The translations under genes and the position numbers were made by a program. This document shows positions 1-9,256 of a stretch of DNA of 64,000 nt, piece by piece (the first letter of the stretch is position 1; each line of letters opens with the position of its first letter). This DNA is from Sphingomonas caseinilytica (GTDB lineage: Bacteria > Pseudomonadota > Alphaproteobacteria > Sphingomonadales > Sphingomonadaceae). The stretch lies in the NCBI RefSeq assembly GCF_023516455.1, contig NZ_JAMGBA010000002.1:124001-188000 (forward strand), written 5' to 3'. The notes under the pieces were generated by a model that saw only the letters and a program-made list of their open reading frames with translations, was not told the DNA's origin and did not search any database.

Positions 1-266
1 AGGGCCCGCGTCCCGTCGACCGGGTCAAGGCTCCATCGGATCGGCGCGTCCGGGCGCGACATCCCATATTCCTCACCCCAAATCCCGTGCTGCGGATAAT
101 GCTGTTCGATCAGCGCGCGCAGGCCACGTTCCGCCGCACGATCGGCCTCGGTTACCGGGTCGAAACCAGCCGACGACTTATTGTCAGCGACCAGTCCGCG
201 CTCAAGCTCTGTAGCGACTGCGGCCCGGGCGACAGCAGAAAGCTCAGCAAAAAACGACCGATCCAT
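1..266 (-). CDS. Inositol monophosphatase family protein (HisN/SuhB-like), truncated at window edge
   Basis: Only the first 88 codons are inside the window; the rest lies to the left. The visible part has the family's N-terminal signatures: DPVTEADRAAE (metal/substrate loop), GEEYG (metal-binding glutamates), and the start of the WSLDPVDGTRA box that carries the two metal-binding aspartates. These enzymes are Mg2+-dependent phosphomonoesterases of the cytoplasm; the HisN branch cleaves histidinol phosphate and the SuhB branch myo-inositol phosphate. The visible part cannot tell these apart. The start chosen is ATG at 266. An in-frame ATG about 54 bases upstream is possible but would add residues unlike the family. 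The gene diverges from the glycosyltransferase at 445. Confidence 0.8.
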   Translation of the reverse strand, partial: MDRSFFAELSAVARAAVATELERGLVADNKSSAGFDPVTEADRAAERGLRALIEQHYPQHGIWGEEYGMSRPDAPIRWSLDPVDGTRA

Positions 267-444
267 GGTGAACCCCAAACCATCAGCAGAACAGTACGGC
301 AAGCCCGCCTGATGCTGCATCGCGCAAATATTTGTGCATATGCTAACAAAAGCTTGGAAACTCGGCGCGGTTCAATTCGTTAGGATGTGGGGGGCCGACG
401 TTTCGGTCGCGCATCCCTTTCCAGCTTTTGGAAGTCGAGGCGTG

Positions 445-2757
445 ATGTTTGATTTCGACATTCTTCCGGATTCCGACCAGGGCGGCCGTGGCGAGCGGCG
501 CCGTGCCGCTCCGTTCGGGCGGCTGGCGTTGATCGGCAATGCGTTGCCGCGCAAATGCGGATTGGCGACCTATACGAGCCATGTCGCGGATGCGCTGCGA
601 GATCTTTATCCCGACATGACGGTCGATCATTACGCGATGGATGACTCAACGGGCGTCTTCTACTCGGGCTCGATCCGCACCATCGACGCGGAAAATATCG
701 ATGATTATCAAGGTACTGCCGAACGCATTGAAGCGAGCGGCGCCGATGCGATCTGGTTGCAGCATGAGTTCGGAATTTTCGGCGGAACGGCCGGCTCCCA
801 TATCCTGGAACTGGTTGGCGCGACCGACCTGCCGCTCATCCTGACGCTCCATACCGTCCTGGAGGAGCCGGACGATGGCCAGGAAGTCGTCCTGAAACGA
901 CTGGTTGCCCGGGCCGACCGCGTGATCGTGATGTCGTCGACGGGCGCCGAGATACTGAAGCGGCGCTATGGGGTTTCGGCCGAGCGGCTGCGCATCATTC
1001 CACATGGCGTCCCGGACCGGCCGCTGTGCGATCCGGACTGCCTCAAGGCCAAGTTCGGGTGGGCCGGCCGCAAGGTGCTGATGACGTTTGGGCTGCTCGC
1101 GCCAAGCAAAGGCATCCGCCATATGATCGAGGCAATGCCCGCAATCGTCAGCGAGCATCCCGAGGCCCTTTATGAGGTGGTCGGCGCAACGCACCCGAAC
1201 CTCGTCCGCAATCAAGGCGAGCGGCATCGGCGAATGCTCATGGACCTCGCCCGTGAGCTGGGCGTGGAGGAGCATGTCCGGTTCCTCGATCGCTTCGTCG
1301 AGCAGGAAGAGTTGCTCGACATGCTTCAGGCAGCCGACATCTACGTGACCCCTTATCTCAACATGGAGCAGGTGACATCGGGCACGCTCAGCTATGCGTT
1401 CGCCGTCGGAAAGCCGATCATTGCCACGCCTTACGTCCACGCCCGCGAAATTTTGGGCGATGGTCAGGGAATATTGGTGCCGCCGACCGATTCATCGGCT
1501 TTGGCCTGCGCAGCCCTTGACCTGCTGAACGACGATGCGTTGCGGTCGAGGATTGGGCGAGCAGCCTATGAGGACGGCCGGGCCATGCTGTGGCCAAATG
1601 TCGTTGAGCAGTCGCTAGCACAGCTTCCGACAAGACCAAGACTGGTCGCAAGTCATTCGCCAGCGCCGCATCCATCGACGCTCCCGCTCGACGCGATCGA
1701 GCGGATGTCCGATGCCGTCGGAATGATCCAGCATGCCGTTTATCGGGTACCGGATCGCAATCATGGCTACTGCATAGATGACAATGCCAGGGCGCTGATG
1801 ACGATGGTTCGGCGCGGCGACGATCGCCGGGCCGCCGAGCTTGCCTCAACCTATGCCGCCTTCATCCAGCATGGCTGGAACCCGGCCGAAGGACGGTTCC
1901 GCAACTTCATGGCCTATGATCGCCGCTGGCTTGAGGACTGCGGGTCCGAGGACAGCAACGGCCGAACGATCTGGGCGCTTGGAATGACCGCAACGCGATC
2001 GCCATGGCCGGGCCTTCGTGAATGGTCCTCCAGACTGTTCGACGAAACCGCGCCGATCGCGGCCGATTTCACCGCGTTGAGGGCGCGGGCATTCGCTGCT
2101 TTGGGCGGCTACGAGCGCTTGTCGAGGCGCGGGAATCACGAGGTCGCGCGCTCGCTCCTTCGGGCTGCTGCGGAGCATCTTCTGGAATCGCACAGTCAAT
2201 ATGCGCGCGACGATTGGAACTGGTTCGAACCGTCGCTGGCCTATGACAATGCCCGCCTGCCGGAAGCGCTCATTCGCGCCGGCCAGGCGCTGGACGATCG
2301 ATCGATGGTGCAACTTGGCCTCGCCACGCTGGAATGGCTGCGTGCCCGGCAATCCAGCCCCCGGGGAATGTTCCGACCTGTCGGCTGCAAGAGTTTTGGA
2401 CGGCCCTATGCAGCTCCGCTAGCGTTCGACCAGCAACCGCTGGAGGCCACGGCGACAGTAGATGCGGCGGCCGCAGCGTTCCAGGTCACCGGCGACTCCA
2501 AATGGCGCCAGATGGCGCAGGATGCGTTCGCCTGGTTCTTTGGTAGCAATGATGCCGCCATGCCGATGGCAAATGCGTCCGACGGAAGCTGCTTCGACGG
2601 GCTCATGGCCACGGGGATCAATCGCAACCAAGGGGCTGAATCCATCCTGTCGCTGCATCTCGCCGCGCAGTCCGTTCGGGAAATCTTTCGGGACGGCAAA
2701 GCGTCTGGACAGGAGCGCCCCAGCGACGCAGAAGCGAGGTCCCTCGCCGCAAGCTGA
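445..2757 (+). CDS. GT4-family glycosyltransferase fused to a C-terminal (alpha/alpha)-toroid-like domain
   Basis: The protein has 770 residues. Residues about 30-400 look like a GT-B glycosyltransferase of family GT4: an N-terminal GNALPRKCGLATYT loop, IIPHGVPD, then FGLLAPSKGIRHMIEAMP, and a donor-site stretch EQVTSGTLSYAFAVGKP with its glutamate near residue 308. Residues from about 413 to the end are a separate helical domain with DDNARALM, EDSNGRTIWALG and DDWNWFEP, resembling (alpha/alpha)6 toroids of sugar-active enzymes. I cannot name its family. No signal peptide or membrane segment is visible, so it is probably cytoplasmic. The start is ATG 445 (GTG 442 also possible), preceded by GGAAG and GAGG. 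The longer frame from 334 lacks a ribosome site. The GH130 gene starts 8 bases after its stop, so the two are probably cotranscribed. Donor and acceptor are unknown; the neighbours suggest mannose chemistry (inference). Confidence 0.75.
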   Translation: MFDFDILPDSDQGGRGERRRAAPFGRLALIGNALPRKCGLATYTSHVADALRDLYPDMTVDHYAMDDSTGVFYSGSIRTIDAENIDDYQGTAERIEASGADAIWLQHEFGIFGGTAGSHILELVGATDLPLILTLHTVLEEPDDGQEVVLKRLVARADRVIVMSSTGAEILKRRYGVSAERLRIIPHGVPDRPLCDPDCLKAKFGWAGRKVLMTFGLLAPSKGIRHMIEAMPAIVSEHPEALYEVVGATHPNLVRNQGERHRRMLMDLARELGVEEHVRFLDRFVEQEELLDMLQAADIYVTPYLNMEQVTSGTLSYAFAVGKPIIATPYVHAREILGDGQGILVPPTDSSALACAALDLLNDDALRSRIGRAAYEDGRAMLWPNVVEQSLAQLPTRPRLVASHSPAPHPSTLPLDAIERMSDAVGMIQHAVYRVPDRNHGYCIDDNARALMTMVRRGDDRRAAELASTYAAFIQHGWNPAEGRFRNFMAYDRRWLEDCGSEDSNGRTIWALGMTATRSPWPGLREWSSRLFDETAPIAADFTALRARAFAALGGYERLSRRGNHEVARSLLRAAAEHLLESHSQYARDDWNWFEPSLAYDNARLPEALIRAGQALDDRSMVQLGLATLEWLRARQSSPRGMFRPVGCKSFGRPYAAPLAFDQQPLEATATVDAAAAAFQVTGDSKWRQMAQDAFAWFFGSNDAAMPMANASDGSCFDGLMATGINRNQGAESILSLHLAAQSVREIFRDGKASGQERPSDAEARSLAAS

Positions 2758-2765
2758 CAAGGTCG

Positions 2766-4049
2766 ATGCTCCAGTCTGAACTTCACCCGTTAAGGCTCAA
2801 GGCGGACCCGTCTCGAGTCGTGGTTCGTCCTTTCCACCTGGCGTGGCAGGGATCGAAATCCGACCCCGGGCGCGCTCGCCGGCTGGTGGACCAGGTGCTG
2901 ACGCTCAGCGACCAGGAGATCGGCCGGCAGTTGCAGCATGTGATGCAGAATTTCGAGCAGCGGCATTGGCAGACCAGGAAGGTCTTCCTCAAACGCTTCC
3001 GGGAGGTTTCCGGATTGCTGAACCTTTCCCTGACAGGCATCGGCGAGAAGCGGCAACAGCTGATCGGCGCCTATTTCTGCCAGGAATATAGCTATGCGGC
3101 TGCGGCGCTGATGAACCCCAGCGTTGTCCCGCACCCCGATCAAAGCGGGCTGGATCGCCACACCGTCCGTTTCCTGATGTCGCTCCGGGCGGTCGGTGAA
3201 GGGCACATCAGTTCGATTGCTTTTCGCGAGGGCCTCGTTTCCGACAATGGCGGGCTTGAGCTTGCTCCAGAACCGCCATTCGCCGTTGCCGCCGACGCGC
3301 CCGAGCTGGACAGGCTGTGCGGCGACTGCGCGGTCACCGTGTACCGAAGCGAGGATTCCAATCTTTCCGGTACCGTCATTTTCCCGGTGACCCCGGCCCA
3401 GTCCAACGGCCTTGAGGATCTTCGCCTCACCTATTTCACCCACGAGGACGGAAGCACCGAATATCTCGGTACCTATACGGCCTTTTCCGGCCGCGAGATC
3501 CGGTCCGAGCTACTTCGAACGCGCGATTTCCGCGCCGCCGAGCTGATGCCGATGACGGGCGACGCAACGCGCAACAAGGGGCTTGCGCTGTTCCCCGAGA
3601 AGATCGGCGGCCGCTTCATGATGATCGGCCGCCAGGACGGGCAGAACATGTATCTGCTCGATTCCGACGATGTTACCCACTGGCACGGCGGAAGCCTGCT
3701 CATGGCTCCCAAGTTCGCCTGGGAATTCATCCAGATCGGCAATTGCGGAGCACCGATCCTGATTGACGAAGGCTGGCTGGTGTTGACCCATGGCGTTGGC
3801 GCAATGCGGCAATATGCGCTCGGGGCGGTGCTGCTCGATCGCCAGGATCCGTCGAAGATACTTGGGCGCACGCGCTATCCGATCCTCCAGGCGGAGAATG
3901 ACGATCGCAACGGTTATGTGCCCAATGTCGTTTACACCTGTGGCGGCATGCGCGTCGGTGACCAGCTGTTCATGCCTTACGGAATTTCGGACAGTTCGAT
4001 CGGCTTCGCGTTCCTGCCATTGAAGGAACTGGTTCAGGCCCTGGATTGA
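2766..4049 (+). CDS. GH130 family glycoside phosphorylase/hydrolase (beta-mannoside-type)
   Basis: This 427-residue protein has the hallmarks of family GH130, a five-bladed propeller that phosphorolyses or hydrolyses beta-linked mannosides. It has RFLMSLRAVGEGHISSI, then GLEDLRLTYF with the conserved catalytic-type aspartate near residue 218, and NKGLALFPEKIGGRFMMIGR. The first 100 or so residues form a helical extension typical of the longer GH130 members. No signal peptide is present, which fits intracellular phosphorolysis giving mannose-1-phosphate or mannose. It lies 8 bases after the GT4 gene and its stop overlaps the start region of the isomerase gene, so the three form one operon. Phosphorylase versus hydrolase, and the linkage acted on, cannot be read from the sequence. 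Confidence 0.85.
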   Translation: MLQSELHPLRLKADPSRVVVRPFHLAWQGSKSDPGRARRLVDQVLTLSDQEIGRQLQHVMQNFEQRHWQTRKVFLKRFREVSGLLNLSLTGIGEKRQQLIGAYFCQEYSYAAAALMNPSVVPHPDQSGLDRHTVRFLMSLRAVGEGHISSIAFREGLVSDNGGLELAPEPPFAVAADAPELDRLCGDCAVTVYRSEDSNLSGTVIFPVTPAQSNGLEDLRLTYFTHEDGSTEYLGTYTAFSGREIRSELLRTRDFRAAELMPMTGDATRNKGLALFPEKIGGRFMMIGRQDGQNMYLLDSDDVTHWHGGSLLMAPKFAWEFIQIGNCGAPILIDEGWLVLTHGVGAMRQYALGAVLLDRQDPSKILGRTRYPILQAENDDRNGYVPNVVYTCGGMRVGDQLFMPYGISDSSIGFAFLPLKELVQALD

Positions 4050-4057
4050 GAGGCGCC

Positions 4058-4843
4058 TTGGAAAAGCTCGCGACGAAGATTGTCGATAAGCCCTGGGGCC
4101 GGCGCGGGATCGACTCGCGGTTCGGGGTCGAGCCCGATCGCCAGGTCGGCGAGATCTGGTTCGAGCCGCCATCCGGACATGACCTCGACGTCATGGCAAA
4201 ATATCTGTTCACGACCGAGCGGCTATCGATCCAGGTCCATCCCAATGACGCGACCGCGAGGGAGCGGGGTTATCCGCGTGGCAAGGACGAGTGCTGGGTC
4301 GTTCTTGATGCTGCTGATGATGCGGAGCTCGGAATCGGGACGGTACGAGATGTCGACCCACAGGATCTTATGCGTGCAGCAAAGGACGGCTCGATCGTCG
4401 AGCTGATGGATTGGAAACGGCCGCAGAAGGGCGACTTCATCTATAATCCGGCAGGTACGATCCATGCGCTGGGCCCGGGCCTCACGGTTCTCGAAATCCA
4501 GCAGGCAGTCGATCTCACCTACCGGCTTTACGACTATGGAAGGCCGCGCGACCTGCACCTCGACGAAGCCGCCGATGTCGTCGAGGCGCGCCCGCATCAC
4601 AACGACCTCGACACCAATGTCGGAGAGGCCAGCAAGCTGCTGGTCGACGGGCCGCATTTCGGCGTCGCCTGGTGCGTCAAGGAGCCACCTGAGCTTCCTG
4701 CGCGGATGCGCGACGTGCAGCTGCTTCCGATCGACTGTCCGGTCGGAATTGTGAAACCCGGGGAGTGCGCCCTGATTGACGCGGGCGCCGCGAGGACGTT
4801 GATGTGCGAGGGCCGGTTCATACTGGCCTGGTCGACCGAATAG
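4058..4843 (+). CDS. manA: Class I mannose-6-phosphate isomerase (phosphomannose isomerase)
   Basis: About 261 residues, cupin fold. It begins with KPWGRRG and contains GEIWFE, then LSIQVHPNDATARERGYPRGKDECWVVL with the QVH and E zinc ligands, and later GTIHALGPGLTVLEIQQ with a further histidine ligand. It interconverts mannose-6-phosphate and fructose-6-phosphate. It is shorter than the E. coli enzyme (about 390) and matches the short type I form common in alphaproteobacteria. The start chosen is TTG 4058, four bases after GAGAGG. An alternative TTG at 4046 overlaps the GH130 stop. Either way it is translationally coupled to the gene before it. In this operon it would feed mannose phosphate released by the GH130 step into fructose-6-phosphate, or supply mannose phosphate for the transferase (inference). 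Confidence 0.85.
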   Translation: MEKLATKIVDKPWGRRGIDSRFGVEPDRQVGEIWFEPPSGHDLDVMAKYLFTTERLSIQVHPNDATARERGYPRGKDECWVVLDAADDAELGIGTVRDVDPQDLMRAAKDGSIVELMDWKRPQKGDFIYNPAGTIHALGPGLTVLEIQQAVDLTYRLYDYGRPRDLHLDEAADVVEARPHHNDLDTNVGEASKLLVDGPHFGVAWCVKEPPELPARMRDVQLLPIDCPVGIVKPGECALIDAGAARTLMCEGRFILAWSTE

Positions 4844-4866
4844 CCCGCGAGCATTTGGGGGAAATT

Positions 4867-6042
4867 ATGGCAGAAGCCTATATCGTCGAAGCATTGCGAA
4901 CAGCGGGCGGTCGCCGTGGCGGCGCGCTTCGGGAGTGGCATCCGGCGGACTTGGGAGCCGCGGTGCTGGATGCCCTGGTCGGCCGAAGCGGCATCGACCC
5001 GGCAGCCGTAGAAGATGTTATCGCAGGCTGCGTCAGCCAGGTCGGTGAACAGAGTTTCCACATTGGCCGCAACATGGTCATGGCCTCCGATCTACCCGAC
5101 AGCGTCCCCGCCGTCAGTATCGACCGGCAGTGCGGTAGCTCCCAGCAAGCGCTGCACTTCGCCGCGCAGGCGGTGATGAGCGGAACGCAGGACGTGGTGA
5201 TTGCAGCCGGGGTCGAGAGCATGACGCGCGTCCCAATGGGGACGCCGGTTATCCTGCCGATGCAGGCGGGGATCGGAATCGGTCCGTGGCCGCAATCGAT
5301 CAAGGGGCGCTATGGCGTCGACCAGTTCAGCCAGTTCACCGGCGCCGAGATGATGGCGCAAATCTATGGCTTCGTCCGCGAAGAGTTGGATCAGTTCGCG
5401 CTGGACAGTCATCGCAAGGCGGCGGCCGCCGCCGACAACGGGGCCTTCAAGCGCGAGATCGTCACCCTCGACGGCCTCGACAAGGAGGGCGGCCCTTGCC
5501 ACCACGACCGCGATGAAGGCATTCGCGCCGATGCCAGCCTGGCAGGCCTCGCTGAATTGAAGACGATCGCGCCCGATGGAATGATCACGGCCGGCAACGC
5601 CAGCCAGGTCTGCGACGGGGCGTCGGGCGTGCTGGTCGTCAGCGAGCGGGCGCTCAAGGATCATGGGCTGACGCCGATTGCCCGGATCGACAATCTCACG
5701 GTCACCGCCGGCGACCCGGTCATCATGCTTCAGGAGCCGATCCCCGCAACTCGCCGCGCGCTGGAGCGATCGGGGCGGAAGCTCGACGAGATCGACCTTT
5801 ACGAGGTGAACGAGGCCTTCGCTCCGGTGCCGCTGGCATGGCTCAAGGAAATCGATGCCGATCCGGAGCGGCTCAATGTCAACGGCGGTGCGATCGCGCT
5901 TGGCCACCCGCTCGGTGCCAGCGGGACCAAGCTGATGGCGACATTGGTCCATGCGCTGCGTGCTCGCGGCAAGCGCTATGGCCTGCAGACGATGTGCGAA
6001 GGCGGCGGCATCGCCAATGTGACGATCGTCGAGGCACTTTAG
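4867..6042 (+). CDS. Thiolase family protein (acetyl-CoA C-acyltransferase)
   Basis: A 391-residue thiolase, cytoplasmic, which either cleaves 3-ketoacyl-CoA with CoA or condenses two acyl-CoAs. The nucleophile Cys89 is in DRQCGSSQQ. The second catalytic set is His347 in NGGAIALGHPLGASG and Cys377 in MCEGGG. The usual thiolase elements YEVNEAFA and AAGVESMTRVP are present. Length is normal. The start is ATG 4867 after GGGGGA. Upstream in-frame codons from 4804 overlap the isomerase gene and are not needed. It sits 23 bases after manA, so it may be read through from that operon, but there is no clear metabolic tie. It converges on dnaE2 with only four bases between the stops. Biosynthetic versus degradative type is not resolved. 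Confidence 0.88.
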   Translation: MAEAYIVEALRTAGGRRGGALREWHPADLGAAVLDALVGRSGIDPAAVEDVIAGCVSQVGEQSFHIGRNMVMASDLPDSVPAVSIDRQCGSSQQALHFAAQAVMSGTQDVVIAAGVESMTRVPMGTPVILPMQAGIGIGPWPQSIKGRYGVDQFSQFTGAEMMAQIYGFVREELDQFALDSHRKAAAAADNGAFKREIVTLDGLDKEGGPCHHDRDEGIRADASLAGLAELKTIAPDGMITAGNASQVCDGASGVLVVSERALKDHGLTPIARIDNLTVTAGDPVIMLQEPIPATRRALERSGRKLDEIDLYEVNEAFAPVPLAWLKEIDADPERLNVNGGAIALGHPLGASGTKLMATLVHALRARGKRYGLQTMCEGGGIANVTIVEAL

Positions 6043-6046
6043 CGGA

Positions 6047-9000
6047 TCAATGAAAATCCCGCGACTTGGGCAGCACTCTTACATTGCGTGGATGGCCATG
6101 CCGTTCTGGAAGAGTTTGAAGTGAGTCTTCCGTCAGTCGTTTGAGCAGATCGCTCCGATCGAAAACCCGCCGCGCGATGACGTGCATGACGCCTTCCTTG
6201 CTGCGCTGGATTTCGCCTTCGACCTCCATCAGCCGGGCAGCCATCACCTCGCGCCGATAGCGTTCGAAGTCACGAGCCCAGAGCAGCACGTTGGTGATTC
6301 CACTTTCGTCCTCAAGTGTGATGAAGAGCGCATTACCCTTGCCCGGCCGTTGGCGGATCAGGACCACGCCGGCGACCCGTTCTATCCTGCCGTTTCGGGC
6401 CTTCGCCGCTTCCGCGCAGCTCAGCACCCTCTCGCGCTCGAACACGGAACGGAGGAATTGCATCGGATGACCTTTTAGCGACAGGCGCGTTACCTGGTAA
6501 TCGGTCACCACTTCTTCCGGCAGCGGCATCGCCGGAAGCTCCATTTCCGGCTCCTCACCCAACTCGGCGGCTTCCGCCGAAGCAAATAACGGCAGCACGC
6601 CTTGCGGAGTCCGCCGCGCTTCCCACAGCGCTTCCCGTCGCCCGAGATCGATCGAGCCGAAGGCATCGGCATCGGCCAGCAGCCGTAGCGCCCGTGATGG
6701 CAAGGCAGCCCACTGGCTCAATTGCTCGACATGGGTGAAGCCGCGTCCGCGCGCCGCGACCAGACGTTCCGCCCAATCCTTTCGAAAGCCGTCGACCTGG
6801 CGGAAGCCCAGCCGGAGCGCGAGCCCGCCGTCATCACGTCGCTCGAGCAGATTGTCATGCTCGCTGGCATTGATGTCCGCCTCAAGCACCTCGACTCCAT
6901 GTTCGCGCGCGTCGCGGACCAGCTGGGCCGGTGCGTAGAAACCCATCGGCTGCGAATTCAGGAGCGCGCAGGTGAAGACCGCCGGATGATGGCACTTCAG
7001 CCAAGCCGAGACATAGACCAGCTTTGCAAAGCTCTGGGCGTGGCTTTCCGGAAAGCCGTAGCTGCCGAAGCCCTTGATCTGGTTGTAGCAGCGCTCGGCG
7101 AAATCGCGGTTATAGCCCCGCGCCACCATCCCCTCGACCATCTTCGCTTCATAACGATGGATGGTGCCGACATTGCGGAAGGTGGCCATGGCGCGGCGAA
7201 GGCCATTGGCTTCGTCGGGCGTGAAGCCGGCAGCGACGATGGCGATCTTCATCGCCTGTTCCTGGAACAGTGGCACGCCAAACGTCCGGCCAAGAACCTC
7301 CTTCAATTCGTTGGCCGGATGCGGTGGCCCGGGTGAGGGAAGATCGGCTTTCTCCTCGCCGTTCCGGCGGCGGAGATAGGGGTGGACCATGTCGCCCTCG
7401 ATCGGTCCAGGTCGGACCAAGGCAACCTCGATCACCAGGTCGTAGAAGCAGCGGGGTTTGAGCCTCGGCAGCATGTTGATCTGCGCCCGGCTTTCGACCT
7501 GGAACACGCCGATGCTGTCCCCTTCGCACAGCATGTCATAGACCGCCGGATCTTCGCCCGGCACCGTGTCGAGTTGATAATCGCCGAGTCCGTGGAGCCG
7601 CATCAGGTCGAAGCTTTTGCGGATGCAGGTCAGCATCCCCAACGCCAGCACATCGACCTTCATCAGGCCCAGGTCGTCGATGTCGTCCTTGTCCCATTCG
7701 ATGAAGGTCCGGTCCTTCATCGCGGCATTATGGATCGGGACGATCTCGTCCAGCCGTCCTTCGGTCAGCACATAGCCGCCGACATGCTGCGACAGGTGGC
7801 GGGGGAATTTGAGCAGGCGCTCCACCAACGCCCGGAGCCGCGCGATCTCCGGGTTGGCGAGCGTCAGCCCGGCTTCGGAGAACCGCTCATCCTCCAGTTC
7901 ATTCTCATAACTTCCCCAGCTGGTGTTCGCGAGCCGGGCAGTGACATCCTCCGACAGGCCCAGCGCCTTGCCGACTTCGCGCACCGTGCTGCGCGACCGG
8001 TAATGGATGACGGTCGCGGCGATGCCCGCCCGTTCTCGTCCGTAGCGCTCATAAACATACTGCATCACCTCCTCGCGCCGCTCATGCTCGAAATCGACAT
8101 CTATGTCGGGCGGCTCGCGGCGCTCTTCGGACAGGAAACGGGTGAAGAGCAGGTTGTTCTCGACCGGATCGATCGGCGTGATCCCAAGCAGGTAGCAGAC
8201 CAGGCTGTTGGCGGCGGACCCGCGCCCCTGGCAGAGGATCGGCGGTTCCCGCGATCGGGCGAAATGAACGATGTCGTGAACGGTGAGGAAGTAGTTGGCG
8301 TATTGGCATTTGCGAATGAGACCGAACTCCTCGTCCAGCACCCTCTGCCATTTTGCTGGGAGCCCTTCGGGAAAGCGGCGCTTCGCCTCCGTCATCACCA
8401 GATGTTCCAGCCAGCCTTGGGGCGCCCATCCTTCCGGCACCGGCTCGTGGGGATACTCATATTTGAGCTCGTCGAGGGTGAAGTCGATGCGGTCGAGGAG
8501 ACGAAGGCTTTCCTCCACCGCCTCCGGGCAATCGAGGAACAGCTGCTCCATTTCTTGCGACGACTTCAAATGCCGCTCGGCATTGGCGGCAAGCAACCGG
8601 CCGGCTGACCGGATCGTCACGCCTTCGCGGATGCAGGTGACGATGTCGTGCAGCGGGCGGTCCCGGGGCGACGCGTAGAGCGCATCGTTGGTGGCAAGGA
8701 GCGGAATTCCGACCCGATCCGCCAGTTGCCTGAGCCGTATCAGGCGGCGCCGGTCGCGGCCTTGCCGAGGCATGGACGCCCCGAGCCACACCTCTCCGGC
8801 CCGCGCCTGGGCCAAGCGCCTCAACAGAAATTCATGCCCTTCGTCGGCCAGTACGATCAGCAGCAGCTCTTCCGAATGATCGACCAGGTCGGCGAAATTG
8901 AGGATGCAGTCGCCCTTCTCGGCCCGCCGGTTGCCGGTGGTGAGCAACCTTGTCAGCCGCCCCCAGCCATGACGGGTCGTGGGATAGGCGATGATGTCCG

Positions 9001-9256
9001 GGGTCGCGTCGGCGAACACCAACCGGGCGCCGACAACCAGCTTGAAATCGATGTCGCCGGCCAGTGCGGCCCTCGCCTTTTCGCGCGCTTCCTCAAGTGC
9101 GGACCAGGCCCGAACCACGCCGGCCACGCTGTTGCGATCGGCGATCCCGATCCCGGTCATGCCCAGCTCCAGCGCCTTGGCGACCATGTCGGCCGGATGG
9201 GATGCGCCGCGAAGGAAGGAGTAATTGGTCGCGGCGACAAGCTCGGCGAAACTCAT
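6047..9256 (-). CDS. dnaE2: Error-prone DNA polymerase DnaE2 (C-family)
   Basis: A 1069-residue C-family polymerase of the DnaE2 (ImuC) type, used in SOS mutagenesis and lesion bypass. The N-terminus (MSFAELVAATNYSFLRGAS) opens the PHP domain. The palm has CQGRGSAANSLVCYLLGITP and PPDIDVDFEHERREEV with the catalytic aspartates. The finger region follows with GFGSYGFPESHAQSFAKLVY, and an OB domain near the C-terminus has VAGVVLIRQRPGKGNALFITLEDE. That last motif, with the shorter length than replicative DnaE1, points to DnaE2. The start ATG 9256 overlaps the imuB stop (ATGA). A longer frame to 9886 is only the antisense continuation inside imuB. It is last in the operon imuA-imuB-dnaE2, so it should follow LexA control from the box at 11503. 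Confidence 0.95.
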   Translation of the reverse strand: MSFAELVAATNYSFLRGASHPADMVAKALELGMTGIGIADRNSVAGVVRAWSALEEAREKARAALAGDIDFKLVVGARLVFADATPDIIAYPTTRHGWGRLTRLLTTGNRRAEKGDCILNFADLVDHSEELLLIVLADEGHEFLLRRLAQARAGEVWLGASMPRQGRDRRRLIRLRQLADRVGIPLLATNDALYASPRDRPLHDIVTCIREGVTIRSAGRLLAANAERHLKSSQEMEQLFLDCPEAVEESLRLLDRIDFTLDELKYEYPHEPVPEGWAPQGWLEHLVMTEAKRRFPEGLPAKWQRVLDEEFGLIRKCQYANYFLTVHDIVHFARSREPPILCQGRGSAANSLVCYLLGITPIDPVENNLLFTRFLSEERREPPDIDVDFEHERREEVMQYVYERYGRERAGIAATVIHYRSRSTVREVGKALGLSEDVTARLANTSWGSYENELEDERFSEAGLTLANPEIARLRALVERLLKFPRHLSQHVGGYVLTEGRLDEIVPIHNAAMKDRTFIEWDKDDIDDLGLMKVDVLALGMLTCIRKSFDLMRLHGLGDYQLDTVPGEDPAVYDMLCEGDSIGVFQVESRAQINMLPRLKPRCFYDLVIEVALVRPGPIEGDMVHPYLRRRNGEEKADLPSPGPPHPANELKEVLGRTFGVPLFQEQAMKIAIVAAGFTPDEANGLRRAMATFRNVGTIHRYEAKMVEGMVARGYNRDFAERCYNQIKGFGSYGFPESHAQSFAKLVYVSAWLKCHHPAVFTCALLNSQPMGFYAPAQLVRDAREHGVEVLEADINASEHDNLLERRDDGGLALRLGFRQVDGFRKDWAERLVAARGRGFTHVEQLSQWAALPSRALRLLADADAFGSIDLGRREALWEARRTPQGVLPLFASAEAAELGEEPEMELPAMPLPEEVVTDYQVTRLSLKGHPMQFLRSVFERERVLSCAEAAKARNGRIERVAGVVLIRQRPGKGNALFITLEDESGITNVLLWARDFERYRREVMAARLMEVEGEIQRSKEGVMHVIARRVFDRSDLLKRLTEDSLQTLPERHGHPRNVRVLPKSRDFH

